A stretch of 64,000 bases of DNA from Furcasterigmium furcatum (lineage: Eukaryota; Ascomycota; Sordariomycetes; Glomerellales; Plectosphaerellaceae). The DNA lies in NCBI GenBank assembly GCA_001599815.1, contig BCIA01000001.1, positions 996,934-1,060,933 of the forward strand, read 5' to 3'. Position numbers and translations under genes: made by a program. The notes under the pieces were generated by a model, which ran no database searches, was not told where the DNA came from, and was given only the letters and a program-made list of their open reading frames with translations. This document shows, one piece after another, positions 11,901 to 22,937 of the stretch (its first letter is position 1; every line of letters starts with the position of its first letter).

Positions 11901-14900
11901 CGGATTGTTTCTCAGGGATCCGGTGTTGGTGATGTCCTGAGTTTGGACCTCTGCGCTATGGCAACGTCGACGACCCTTGCGATGGAGCTGACGTGTTCGT
12001 GTTTTCTTTTCCTGCCGCGCGAGGGAGAAAGCTCGCTGAGATGTGCTTCAGGAGAAGCTCACGAAAGTCCCATTTCTTGAAGCGAGGGAGGGGGCTGGCT
12101 CGTCTCTCTCGTCGTTTGGACCAGGAGCGCGTCCGTCCCCTTCCCGCGCCATTTCGAGAGCAACGGCGTCGTCGCTCGTCTCATCATCACGTCCGTCCGT
12201 GAGATGTTAGAGAGACGAGAGCAGAGGTCCTCGATGATCCATACCAAGACCTGTCGTTCCACCGCCAAGCTCTACATCGACAGCAAGTCCCCTTTCCCAT
12301 GGGTTTCGGGGGGTTGCAGACGAACGTGTGGGCGCCAAGTTTCTTGGCCGCGAAAGCACACACCACGCACCACATGGTGAGGTCTTGGGAGGGCTTGGCT
12401 GGTTGCTTTTCCCCCGGATACCAAGAGTTGTGGCCGTCCTTGGCCATTTCTGGGCGTGGAGGATGGGATGACAGGGTTTTGGGGGCTTGTGGAACGTCAA
12501 GTTGGTTCACGAGGAATGGAGAGAGATCGACGCTGGTCCGACCGAGGGTTTTTGGTGTCGCGATTGTGCGACGGATTTCAGCGCGTCAATTGATGCCGAC
12601 CTCGAAGACTGCTGATGCTCGTTCGGCGTGCAGAGATTTTCCCGCGACTATCTTTTGCCTCACCGGGCCTTTGGTGCTGGCAGGGCTGAGCCGTCGTCTC
12701 GTCTTGATTACTGACTTACTCTACGGTTTGGTTTCCCTCCCTTCATCCGATTGAACTGACATTGGATGCTGAAACGTCCCAATTAGCGTTTTGTTTCCTC
12801 GGTGGCTCGTTTCGTTTCTTCATGCGTGCGACACGAGACGAACCCACGACTCGGATGGTGCAGGGATTCACCGTGTCAAGTCGCAGCCGCAGTCGCAGCC
12901 GCCGCCATGGAGGACGAAGTTCTCGATTGAGCCTCACTGATCCAGCGCCACCGACTGATTCACGTTAAATCTCTAAATCACCGTGCGATCTCCCCCCTCG
13001 GGGCCGGGCGTGGGACTATCGCGAGATGTGACCCGGGACAGGAATGCAGCGCCTCTGTTTGGGGTTGTTTATTTACGAACCACCCGTCCGGCGGGAGTGT
13101 TTTGCCAAGACCTCCCATCTCGAGAGGTCTCGCATCGTATCGGGATTGCCTGGGTGACAAGATGGGTGGAGATGAGAGGAGCGAGTGATCTCCCTCTTGT
13201 AGGCGGTGCTGCTCCCGGGTGTTGGAATGCTGTGGTTTGACGTCAGTGATGGGCACGGGTGAGCTTATTCTAACAAGGAGGGCTTCGGAGTGTCTCCGAG
13301 ACATTTGGTTGAGATGAATCGGCGGAGGTGATGGGTAATTTCGTCCCGAGCTGCGATATCAGATCTCGTCTGCTGGTGGTGGTGTGGTTGTGACGAGTGC
13401 TTCGGGGTGCAGGGGACGAGCTCAGATATCGGTCAGTATTAGTATGAGACTGTCAATTTCTGTGCGCGTTGAAGCTGTTGGTCAACTCCCTGCTGATCGT
13501 GCTGACATTGATATCAATGAAAAATGTTGAGCTTGATATCCCATGACTGACCGAGATTCCTTGAACGCCCCCTTGCCAATGAACCACCTCTCAGTGCTAG
13601 TAATTATACGAAGACCGTAGGAAAGGGCATCGTTAGGATGATCCTGCTCTAGAGGGAGCTGGCGGGAGGACTGTTGAAGTGATTGATACCGGGCATGTCG
13701 TTGCTTGAGCAAGGAGCGCAAACTGTCTGGTCATCTCAGTCACTCGAGCCATAATGGGCTGGCACACGAGGCAGACAGCCACTGGATCAGCCCAGCTGAT
13801 ATATCATTATCAATTAGAATCTAATTAGAAAACAATGCAGGTCATTGCATCTGTGGGCCATGTTGAATGTGTGCAATGCTTGCTGCAACGTAGGTTTCAA
13901 TGTGATTCTCCCCAGAAGTTGATATCAACATCCTCGAGAAGTGTCTATACAATGAAGAGACAAGTTTTGACGGAATCCCTCGTCCAGCTAGAAATTAACT
14001 GCATGGACTTGTTTGCATCTGGCAGGTGACCTGGCTGTGTCTGCACCTGAACTGCGTCCTCGGGCCTGAGCCTATATAACCCCGGGTACGGTGGCTCCTG
14101 GTATCAAAATCGTGGCGGCACCTGTGGAGGGCTCTGGCCAAGCGGTATTGGCTGTGGATAGATTGGTTAACGCAGCTTATTCCAAATTCGGAACGACAAC
14201 AGCGACAGCAGCAACAGCAGCAACAGCAGCAACGTGCCTCAAGGCCGTTAGTTCGAATCTCGCCAGGGACGTAGGAGCCTCGACGCTCCGAACCCTTTTG
14301 CACTGTTGTCCTTTAGCATAACACAAATTTTTACATTCAAGTTTGTACGGTAGCTGCTGATGCCATTGTCTCCTTTTGGAGGGTGCTACCTCGTGATATC
14401 TGGTTTGGTGATTTGGGCCCCCCTCGACGAAGAGGTCATCGACAAGCTGCCACCATTCCGACCAGCTGTGGCAGCTTTCCGTCAGTATCCATTCAATTCT
14501 TCCTAAATTTGCCGAGAGACATAATGCAGGGTTTTGCGGAGCATCATATCCTCGCAGCAGTGATGGCGATGGCCAGGAGCAAGGCTTTGCCCTCAAGACG
14601 CGTCAGGCCTCATCGGCAAGACACGCCCTCCGAAGATAGAAGATGCTCATCATGCTGACGCTGCGATTCTAAGATAGAAAGCGAAAGCTTCTCATCGACA
14701 ACCTCGAGTCGTTTGGTTAGAGATGCCCACGGGTCTCTGAAGGCACAAGTCACCCGAGCGATGTTCAAGTCATCAACCAAGCTGGCCACTCCGTGCCCGT
14801 GCAACTTAGATGAATGGATGCTTACTTCAAGTCATATCATGTCATTTGCTTCCATTTCCCTGAGGACTCCTCTGGACATGAAATAGTTTCCAGACGAAAT

Positions 14901-15117
14901 CTCCCACAGATTCCCAGTTGGAGTCCCATCTAACAACATGACACAACCACGGCACGGGCAGATAACACATGATAATCAAAGCAATTGCTCTATTAATGAC
15001 GCTGAGGGTACTTGCTCGTCGAGCATCAAAGATCAGACTCGTGGAGCCTCAACCTGGAGGCCAGCCACGCAGACCAACGGACGGGCATAGTTACCTCCAG
15101 TACCGACCTCGCCCTTC
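5936..15117. other. long intergenic region without protein genes
   Basis: About 9.2 kb (9.6 kb counting the PMA1 leader) carries many short overlapping open frames on both strands. None has a recognisable domain, a sustained reading direction or a convincing intron structure. Base composition up to about 13 kb is GC-moderate like the rest of the window, and the last 2 kb are more AT-rich, so this is not a RIP-degraded repeat. I see no transposase, reverse transcriptase or terminal repeat. Small repeats include CATCC units near 8150, CCACCAGGA units near 10195 and CAG/CAA triplets near 14205-14232. The candidate Pol III unit at 14073-14299 is listed separately. Confidence 0.6.
14073..14299 (+). 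ncRNA. candidate Pol III transcription unit (unknown RNA)
   Basis: A TATA element (TATATAA) lies at 14073-14079. It is followed by an exact match to the A-box consensus TRGYNNANNNG at 14135-14145 (TGGCCAAGCGG), an exact match to the B-box consensus GWTCRANNC at 14251-14259 (GTTCGAATC), a small hairpin GGAGC-CTCGAC-GCTCC at 14274-14289, and TTTT at 14296-14299. A transcript starting about 25-30 bp after the TATA element would be roughly 200 nt. A 6-bp stem (GCTGTG/CGCAGC) and a CAG/CAA-rich internal stretch are also present. The flanks of the two boxes do not pair as a tRNA acceptor stem, so this is not an ordinary tRNA. I do not recognise the signatures of U6, SRP, RNase P or MRP RNA. Chance co-occurrence is possible. 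Confidence 0.27.
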
Positions 15118-15972
15118 TTACGTGGGCTCGCACGCCAGCAGCCTGAGCTTTCTCGGCGCATGTACGTCCATGCAGGCGGTACAGAACTGGAAATCCGAGG
15201 CACAAGTAGCATTGGCGTCTCGCAGCCACTCCAGGACGTCAAGGTCATATCCCATCCAGGTGCTGTCCACCCAGCCCTCGTCCTCAGGGAGGACCTCCGT
15301 GAGTCGGCACCCGGAACCCTCGAAGACCTGGCGGTTTGGATGGAGCGGATCACCCGAATGACGCAGTCCGTGGTAGATTAGCCACACACCTGGGAATATG
15401 ACAGGGCAGCCGAGCGTTCTGCAGCCCTCAGCGGCCATGACAGACGGGAGATCGGGGTTCAACGGGATGCCGATGTTGGATAGCGTCTTACCTGAGAGAA
15501 TAGTCATGAAAGTGGCTAGAGACAGCTCGCTGGAACGGCCCACGGAGGCGGGCGCGATGGGTAGTACGAACAGGTCCAGCTCAGGGAGAACGATGGGGCG
15601 AGTCGGGCCTGGTGGGCGTTGTTGGACCAGCTGCCTATACTCCCGGTCTGCGGCGAAGCCGGCACCGACCTCCCAGTACTTGCCTGGTCGAATCTCTGCC
15701 CAATTGTCGCCGAAGTGGCGCTCTATGGCATCTTTCGACTCGTGGCAGACGATCCGAAGAGACTGGCCGATCGTGTAGGTCGACCGTGGGTCGTGGACGG
15801 GCATAGGGGCCGCCGGCGGGCTGAGGAATTGAAGGTCAGTGGAAACTCCAAAGTGGCCGTTCGAAAGGAAGTGAACACCGGGAGTTGTGGTATCTCGGCA
15901 GGCTGCCTGCCAGATGAGCACACGGATCTCCGGCGGCAGATTCGAGAAGCGGTGAAAGACGGTAGCGGCCAT
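15118..15972 (-). CDS. 2EXR domain-containing protein
   Basis: This single-exon gene encodes 284 residues. The N-terminus (FHRFSNLPPEIRVLIWQAAC) is a clear 2EXR domain, a short motif common in large filamentous-fungal families whose function is mostly unknown. After the motif come an HDPRSTYTIGQSLRIVCHES segment, a middle region rich in aliphatic residues, and a C-terminal CASDFQFCTACMDVH cysteine group. No signal peptide or membrane helix is visible. The start at 15972 is the first ATG; the frame extends upstream only from a non-ATG codon. It stands alone at the right edge of the gene-poor region. The family call is firm and the role is unknown. Confidence 0.82.
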   Translation of the reverse strand: MAATVFHRFSNLPPEIRVLIWQAACRDTTTPGVHFLSNGHFGVSTDLQFLSPPAAPMPVHDPRSTYTIGQSLRIVCHESKDAIERHFGDNWAEIRPGKYWEVGAGFAADREYRQLVQQRPPGPTRPIVLPELDLFVLPIAPASVGRSSELSLATFMTILSGKTLSNIGIPLNPDLPSVMAAEGCRTLGCPVIFPGVWLIYHGLRHSGDPLHPNRQVFEGSGCRLTEVLPEDEGWVDSTWMGYDLDVLEWLRDANATCASDFQFCTACMDVHAPRKLRLLACEPT

Positions 15973-17113
15973 CTTGGCGCTTTGCTGAACAGGATGATAC
16001 TCAGACAGATTCAACTTCCAGCAGGTAGAAAGAAGGTGATAAACTCCGAGTGTATGACGAGGGGCTTGGGTGAGAACGCCCGGATGGGTGAAGGAAGGGG
16101 TGGGATTAAATAGACGATGATCGCGTACAACACAATCCGACCGGACAGAGACTCAGACGATATTCTCAGTATTCCATCTCGGGACCTGGAAGAAGAAGTT
16201 GGTTGTTCGCTCCACACCGCTCACTCATTGAACGTGTTTTGGGATGACTGTCCTGATATCCGTTCGCAATTGAGACAAGGTCAGTCAGTATCTCGAAGGC
16301 ACATATCGACACAGACCCTCTGTTACCCTCAGGCAACGTTGAACGGAAGCTCAAGGCAGCAACACCAGGGTGTTCAGTTACACTGCACCGGTACAGCATC
16401 TCGAAGGCTTCGGCCGAAGGCTGGCGAACTCGGATGGCCCGCTCTGAGGGCAGACTCAGAGGACACAGGGCGTTTGTTTCAAGCTTGTCAAAGAAAATCT
16501 CGAGCCCCTTGTTAAGCTTTGGAGGCAGTACAATCGCATTGTCACCTCGTCGAGCACGACCTACTCAAAGAAATCATTGCCTGTGAGGAAGTGAGCACTA
16601 TGCCGCAGTTGAGGAAAACTCTGGAAACATCTGGCACGGCGCGGACTGAGACACCCTGGCAGTCAGTCAGTCAGCCGGCATTGCGGAAAGCTGGAGGTTG
16701 AGCTGCGCGTCGTTGCAAACCATCGCATGTTCAGCAGTGGTTCATCTCGATTCTCGGAAGCGAAGAGAGGCCGCATCTCGATCATCGGCGGCTCGCTCTG
16801 CGGTCTGCTTGGTCTGCTCGATCTGCAGCCGGGTCAGCTCACTGCTTGCGAAGACGGCACTCTGCTGTGCTACCCTCACGCCTGGCCATGTGCATCACGG
16901 AAACAAGCAAAAGGAGTATAGAACCACAGATTCAACAAATATCTAACAAAGGAGACGCCGCTCCACGTCAACGCCGTTTTCTGAACTCGTCCATACTGTA
17001 CACACCAGGCCTGATCCCAGGCCGCAATGCAACCACCAACGCCGAAGCTACCGTTTACACCATGCCGAAATCAACCGTAAAGTCAAGCGCGAAGGGGAAG
17101 TGAGGCGGGGCGT
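15973..17113. other. intergenic region, no gene seen
   Basis: This 1.1 kb stretch lies between the 2EXR gene start and the 3' end of the histone deacetylase gene. It should contain the 2EXR promoter and the deacetylase 3' UTR. A short minus-strand frame near 16.73-16.88 kb encodes a charged, helix-prone peptide but has no ATG and no supporting motif. I see no RNA gene. Confidence 0.5.
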
Positions 17114-19169
17114 CTATTTCTCGGCCTTGTCAGTCTCGGTCGAGGCAGCGGGCTTGTCGACGTCCATCTTGTCGGACGTCTCCTTGGCCTCGCTGGCAGC
17201 CTTCTCGGACCTGGGGCCCTCCTTCTCCTCGCCTTCCTTGGCTTCGGTCGCTTTGCTGGCCTCTTCGGTCGCGGTCTCGGCTGGAGAAGCCTTGCGCGAG
17301 GCGGGCTTCGCAGCAGGTTCCTGCTCTGTGGCCTCTGCCTCTGTCTCCGCCTCGACCTCTTCCTTCTTGATGGCCGTGGCGTCGGTGGCATCGGTGGCCT
17401 CGATGGTGTTGTCGGCGTCATCGGCGTTATCCATATCGACGTCGCCGTCCTTGTCGACGGAGGTTCGGGCGTCCTTCTCAGCGGGAACCTCTTCCTCCTC
17501 CGGGGACTTGTCGTCGAGAGTCACATCCGCATCCTCATGCGGCTCCGCGTTGGGAGCGTCCTGGGCAGCCGAGCCGTTGAGGGGGGTCACGTCGCCACTC
17601 TCCGCGGTGTCTTCGCTCTTACCAAAGTCCGTGAAGGTGCGCTTCTTCGCGCCGCGGGGCTTCGTCTTGCCGTGGGCCGCGTCCATCTCCTCGTCGTCGC
17701 TGTCCTCGTACTCGGCGGGGTTGTGGATCTTCTGATCCCACCGGCGCTCGGACATGCGGACATCGACATTCTCATCCTCGTCAAGGTCGTCCAATTCGGC
17801 CTCCTCTTCTTCGGTCATCACCGCGAAGCCTTGTCGGGGAACATCCTGCATCTGCACGGAGGGTGCGGGGATGGTGTGGCGCAGGTTGTCGATGATGATG
17901 CTCTTGATCTTGTCGAGGTACTCGAAGCTGTTCGAATTCTCCATGTTGGAAGACCTGACGTCGAGTTCGAAGTCGGGCGCGTAATACTGTCAAGAAGGTG
18001 AGACAATGCGAGAGGAATGCGAGAGGAAACGGGACTTACTTCGTAGTACTCATTGAAGGGCATGGTCTTGTCGAGCGTCTCGCCAACGAGGCAGCCCGTC
18101 TCAAAGGCCCAAGTGCGGGCAACATTACGCATAGTGTAGCCACCTCCGCCGAGGACCAGAGTGGGAAGGCCGAAACTCTTGACATAGTTGACACAGTTGG
18201 CGTGGCCCTCCATGCTGAGGTTGAAGCAGCCGAGCCTGTCGCCGGAGAGACTGTCGGTGCCGCACTGCAGAACGACAGCCTCGGGCTGGTAGAACTTCAT
18301 GACGTGCTCGATGACCGGCTCGAAGATGGACTTGTAGGATCGATCGTCGATGCCATCGCGGAGGGGAAAGTTGACCGAGTAGTACTTTCCGCCGCCGATG
18401 CCGACATCACGAAGCTCGCCGGTGCCGGGGAAGTATTCGCCGTACTTGTGGAAGGAGACCGTCATGACGCGGTCGGTGGTGTAAAACGCCTCCTCGACGC
18501 CGTCGCCGTGGTGGACGTCGATGTCGATGTAGAGAACGCGCTTCTTGAAGCGGAGAAGCTCAAGGATACCCAGGACAATGTCTTGGAGATGTCAGTGGGC
18601 GCGAAAGGCTGGTGCTTAATAGAAGGGACGTACCGTTGACGTAGCAGAAACCACTGGCCTCGCTCTTCTTGGCGTGATGGAGGCCGCCAGCCCAGTTGAC
18701 GGCAATGTCGCACTTCTGGCGGTTGAGACGCGCGGCGCCTTCCATGCTGCCGCCGGCGCTGATGCCGCAGAGCTCAAAGAGACCGTCAAATACCGGACAG
18801 TCGTCGCCGACGTTGTACTTAACCTGCTCCTTCTGGTAGGCGTCCATGTTGTCGGGGGTGACACGCTGAAGGAAGTCGATGTACTCGTCGGTATGGAACT
18901 GGGTCATCTCGCCGCGGGTCGCGGGTTTCGCGCGCTGTCGCAATTGTGTCAGCTCTGGCGTGGTGATGGGGGCAAGGGCGCAGACTCACGTAGATCTCCA
19001 TCTTCTTGTACAGGTCGTAGTGCATGATCAAACTGTGGGCAAGCCGAATGCGATGGGGCTTCATGGGGTGACCCGTGACGTAGGCATAGTTGCCGATATC
19101 CGAATCGTAGAAGTAGGCGACCTTCTTGGGCGAAGAGCCGCCGTTCAGGGCGACGGAGCCGAGAGACAT
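17114..19169 (-). CDS. rpd3: class I histone deacetylase, RPD3 type
   Basis: This zinc-dependent nuclear deacetylase removes acetyl groups from histone lysines in co-repressor complexes. Exons on the minus strand are 19169-18990, 18934-18634, 18581-18040 and 17986-17114, giving 631 residues. The catalytic domain shows GHPMKPHRIRLAHSLIM, GGLHHAKKSEASGFCYVND (His pair about 146-147), LYIDIDVHHGDGVEEAF (zinc ligands about Asp182 and His184), LQCGTDSLSGDRLGCFNLS and VLGGGGYTMRNVARTW. After about residue 390 comes a long, very acidic low-complexity tail; fungal RpdA-type enzymes are known for such an essential C-terminal extension. An upstream open frame (19325-19653) could splice in frame to this start, so the N-terminus may be longer. 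The three introns are 52-55 nt. Confidence 0.95.
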
Positions 19170-19739
19170 ATTGGGAGACGGAGGAGCGTTGCTGCTGGGG
19201 GAAGGGAAGTGTTAGTGATCGGAGAGAGAAGAAGTTGGATGGTTTGGTGGCAGCGCGAAGAGTTTCGCATCGCTGACGGGGTGGTATTCATATGTGTACT
19301 GGCAGGGCTGACACTCAAACTCACCTGGGATGGTACACAGGTTCAAACAAGCGATGGACGGGAGGGCCGCCACAGACCGTCTCGGTGTCGGACGCTTCGC
19401 TGGGAGCGACGGAGCTGGCAGCAGAACTGGAGCTGCACGCCGAGCCAAGAGGGTCGGCGCGGGTGGCAGAAAGCTTCCAATCTTCCCACGAGAAGGGCGC
19501 GGGACGGACGGCGCGTGCGAGCTGGATCCGGCGCAGGAAGTCGGGGGATGGGGGAGCGAAGGAGGAGGAGTCTTCGTCAATTGGCGGCTCAGTCCAACTG
19601 GAGAGTTGAGCAGCACTCCGATTGTGGCGTGCAGCCTCGAGGACCTGCTCCATGTCGGATATCTTGTCGGTATAGCGATGAGACTTGCATTTATCAGGGT
19701 TCTAAAGACGTCTTGATGCAATGAAATCGGGTACCACAA

Positions 19740-20162
19740 TATTTACTATCGTTCTAAACGGAGCCTCAGGCTTTAGTGGGTCTTAGGGCAATATGCCGGG
19801 GGAGTGGTCCCCCGTCATTTTCATTCACCTGCATTCACAAAGCGGGGCTCAGAAAGGCAGAGCAGCGCCTAAGACAAGGCTGAGATGAGCCTTAAGTTGA
19901 TTGGTCTGATGCGTTTCTAAGCTGTGGCTGACCCAGACCGCCCTAGCCACACCGCCACCCGCAGCTCAGGGCCCATCTTTCGCCAGGCTGCTCAAGCTGT
20001 CGTCAACATCTCCAAACCACCAACAGCTTCCATCACCATCCACCTGGTGCCTTCAGCAAGTTCGACGCTTTCCTCACGCCTGCAACGCCCCAACCTCTCC
20101 TCCAGCATACCCCATTTGAGCTACTCTTTTCCAATCACGGCGTAACAGCGACTTTTGTCACT
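19740..20162. other. divergent promoter, deacetylase and RPN11
   Basis: The histone deacetylase gene is transcribed to the left and RPN11 to the right, so this stretch plus the sequence back to 19170 should serve as their shared upstream region. It contains TATTTACTATCG-type AT-rich sequence near 19740 and a CT/CA-rich leader just before the RPN11 ATG. No other gene is visible. Confidence 0.45.
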
Positions 20163-21317
20163 ATGGATCGATTTCGGAGCATGCTGCAAGCCGGCGGCAT
20201 GAGTGGTCTCGGTGCCCAGCCAGGCGCGGTAAGAGCTTGATTCCCCGTCGCTCATCATGCGCACGTTGGCATTTGGCAGGCGTCTTGAAGTGCTGACAAT
20301 TCCGCCATGCAGGACAACACGAACCTTATCGACAATTCCGAGACCGTCTACATCTCCTCCCTCGCCCTCCTCAAGATGCTCCGACACGGCCGAGCAGGTG
20401 TGCCCATGGAAGTCATGGGCCTGATGCTCGGCGAGTTTGTGGACGACTTCACAGTTCGCGTTGTCGACGTCTTTGCGATGCCCCAGAGCGGAACGGGCGT
20501 GTCCGTCGAGGCCGTCGACCCCGTATTCCAGATGAAGATGATGGATATGCTGAGGCAAACGGGAAGGTCGGTGCTGGATTCTCCTGCTGTTTACCGCCGC
20601 CATTGCTGACTTTTCTGTGTTTGCAGGCCCGAGAGCGTCGTCGGCTGGTACCATTCCCATCCCGGTTTCGGCTGCTGGCTTTCCTCCGTAGATATCAACA
20701 CCCAGCAATCCTTCGAGCAGCTGACGCCGCGCGCCGTCGCCGTCGTCATCGATCCCATCCAGTCCGTCAAGGGAAAGGTCGTCATTGATGCTTTCCGCCT
20801 GATCAACCCTCAGTCCCTGATGCTGGGTCAAGAGCCCCGCCAAAGCACCAGCAACCTCGGTCACCTCAACAAGCCATCCATCCAAGCCCTCATCCACGGT
20901 CTCAACAGGCACTACTACTCGATCGGTATCAACTATCGCAAGACTGCACTGGAGGAGAACATGTTGATGAACCTGCACAAACACGTCTGGACCGAGGCGC
21001 TGCAGATGGACGATTTCAGGGTGGAGGGCTGCCAGAACAAGGAGCGCCTCGAGCGGCTCGTTACCCTGGCCGAGGGTTACGAGAAGCGCGTCAAGGAGGA
21101 GACTGAGTTGACCAAGGACCAGCTCAAGACCCGCTACGTCGGCAAGCTCGACCCGAAGAAGCATCTTGAGGACGTCGGTCAGCAGATCATCGAGGACAAC
21201 ATTGTGTCCGTTTCGCGACAGATGATCGACAAGGAGGCCACACTACCGAAGACCGACTCGACGGCGGCCAACGGCCGCTCGGGCGACGATCGCATGGACG
21301 TTGAGGAGGAGCTGTAG
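20163..21317 (+). CDS. rpn11: 26S proteasome deubiquitinase Rpn11
   Basis: Rpn11 is the JAMM/MPN+ zinc isopeptidase of the proteasome lid that removes ubiquitin chains from substrates before degradation. Exons are 20163-20228, 20313-20566 and 20627-21317, giving 336 residues. The active-site glutamate sits in PMEVMGLMLGEF (about Glu55). The zinc motif is HSHPGFGCWLSSVD (His116, His118, Asp129), and QSVKGKVVIDAFRLINP is also conserved. The N-terminus (MDRFRSMLQAGGM) and the helical C-terminal part (LHKHVWTEALQMDDF onward) match the family. The tail (GDDRMDVEEEL) is acidic and a little longer than in yeast. Splice sites are canonical GT-AG. Assignment is very secure. Confidence 0.97.
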
Positions 21318-21851
21318 CACCCCGGGAATGGATCACGATACTCGAACGCTTTCGCGGCGCATTGTACAATTAGGGTGTTGGCGGCGGCGGATACCAGGAA
21401 GCATCGGAACATTGCTGCTGCGGATAGAATAGGAAGGCCACAGGTATGATACGGCTCAGAACTTCCTCTTTCTTTCGACGCATTTCTTCTACTCTCTATC
21501 CCTCTCCTTGTGCTGCCTGTGATGTTTTTGTGCCCTTGGCGCAACAAAGGCGGCGTCCCTCGCCAACGCGATTGTCTGCGGGATTCTGCCATAGCCCCCG
21601 AGCTCACTCTGGCAGTTTCGAACCTTTGTTCAGCCAATGTACCGTCGAACAGCAGACCTGGACGCTAAGATGTTCCCCTATACACATACAACTGCCATGG
21701 GAGAGCGGCATCATCAATATTAAATAGGGGTGAGATGAAGCCGGCCTACCTTGGCTTACCCTTGCTCATCCAGCGTCATCGGCCTCGACATTGGCAGAGC
21801 AGGGCATCTCCAAGGTCGAAGGGCACAATCGTTACTCGGAAAGCTCTAATA
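21318..21851. other. intergenic region, no gene seen
   Basis: This holds the RPN11 3' UTR and the upstream region of the orphan gene. The reading frame of the orphan gene is open back to an ATG at 21735, but the upstream 39 codons look non-coding. No RNA gene or repeat was noticed. Confidence 0.45.
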
Positions 21852-22937
21852 ATGACGGTGAGAACCTGGCTTCGGGACCGCATGAAGAAGTTTCTCGGTC
21901 GTCGACGACGCCATCCCACCCTTCAGAAAGCGCTGGACGTTTTCTCATCCTCCTTCCAGGCCGACGAGAGCGAGCCGGTCTCCAAGTATCAGATCAGCTA
22001 TCCGCTCCAGACAGACATCATGCCGCACGTCTGGTTTGAGGGGTCTCCCCGGAGGGCTCCGAACATCGTCCTCTTCTCTGCGGACGACATGAGGCCTTCA
22101 ACAGTCAATCAGACGCTCATCCAGCTGGGGGTCCTGCTCCACCACATGACATACGTTGTGTGTGGCATGGCCGCCATGGTGTCCTACGGATATTTCGACC
22201 GTCTCCCCTCGTATGTCACCGTCTGCTGCCCGATTTCCGCCAAGCACACCATGTTCACCTGGATCGCCTCCGCCGGCCTGCCGTGCCACCCGAATCACCC
22301 CAACTCCTTTGGCGTCGAGCTATGTGACGGCACCGTCCGCAAGGTCCTCATCGAGTGGATGGATGACAGGGAATTCGAGAAGCTGGCTACCGTCAAGCGT
22401 GGCCCTGCAGGCGCTGTCGTCGTCACAATGCCCATTCTCGTGGACACCTTCGCCGAGCTCTACCTCAGGGACCTCTCCCGGTCAACCAGGATGGTGTTGG
22501 AAGAGGATGTCGTCTGGCTCCTGCGACGCATCGCCGCTGACGGGTCCCCCGAGCAGCTTCTTCGCAAGGCGCTGGTTCCCAACGTCCTGAACGACTACTT
22601 CTGGCGGCATTTCAACCACAACCGCCCTGATGCCGCGGAGCTCTGGCATCTGGCCTGGTACCAGGCCCCCGTTCGAGCTGCCGCCGACCCGATGCCTCGA
22701 CATGAGAACCGGGCCCGGCGCCTCCAGCAGCAACCCTCGCACAATGTCACCGCTGAGCGGCGGACCCAGCGCTTCACCCGCCCCGTGCCCTTGGACAACA
22801 TCATGGTTAGTGCTCGGGAGACGACGACTGAGGCTGGCCATAGCACTGACATGCGATTCCTCAGCCCCGCTGAGACACCGACCGATACTAATGGTATTCT
22901 GTTTGTGCCTGTGGACGAACCGTTGACGGGTCGCTGA
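21852..22937 (+). CDS. hypothetical protein, no recognised domain
   Basis: This open frame encodes 361 residues from the ATG at 21852, or 400 from an in-frame ATG at 21735; the next methionine is at 21885. The N-terminus is basic (MTVRTWLRDRMKKFLGRRRR). The middle has a compact, well-mixed composition with conserved-looking hydrophobic stretches (YVVCGMAAMVSYGYF, GAVVVTMPILVDTFAELYL). The last 90 residues are polar and look disordered. I recognise no catalytic motif, signal peptide or family. Codon choice favours C at third positions as in neighbouring genes, and the frame is long, so I consider it a real gene. It is not obviously linked in function to RPN11 on its left. Confidence 0.6.
   Translation: MTVRTWLRDRMKKFLGRRRRHPTLQKALDVFSSSFQADESEPVSKYQISYPLQTDIMPHVWFEGSPRRAPNIVLFSADDMRPSTVNQTLIQLGVLLHHMTYVVCGMAAMVSYGYFDRLPSYVTVCCPISAKHTMFTWIASAGLPCHPNHPNSFGVELCDGTVRKVLIEWMDDREFEKLATVKRGPAGAVVVTMPILVDTFAELYLRDLSRSTRMVLEEDVVWLLRRIAADGSPEQLLRKALVPNVLNDYFWRHFNHNRPDAAELWHLAWYQAPVRAAADPMPRHENRARRLQQQPSHNVTAERRTQRFTRPVPLDNIMVSARETTTEAGHSTDMRFLSPAETPTDTNGILFVPVDEPLTGR

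Noticed and set aside
14128..14271. tRNA gene around the A- and B-box matches
   Set aside because: The sequences that would form the acceptor stem do not pair, the T stem has a mismatch, and the box distance is too long without a recognisable intron.
16727..16890. Minus-strand coiled-coil-like peptide frame
   Set aside because: No ATG, about 50 codons, no splice sites of good quality and no conserved motif.
20121..21164. 347-codon minus-strand frame over RPN11
   Set aside because: It crosses RPN11 introns and exons on the opposite strand and shows no motif.
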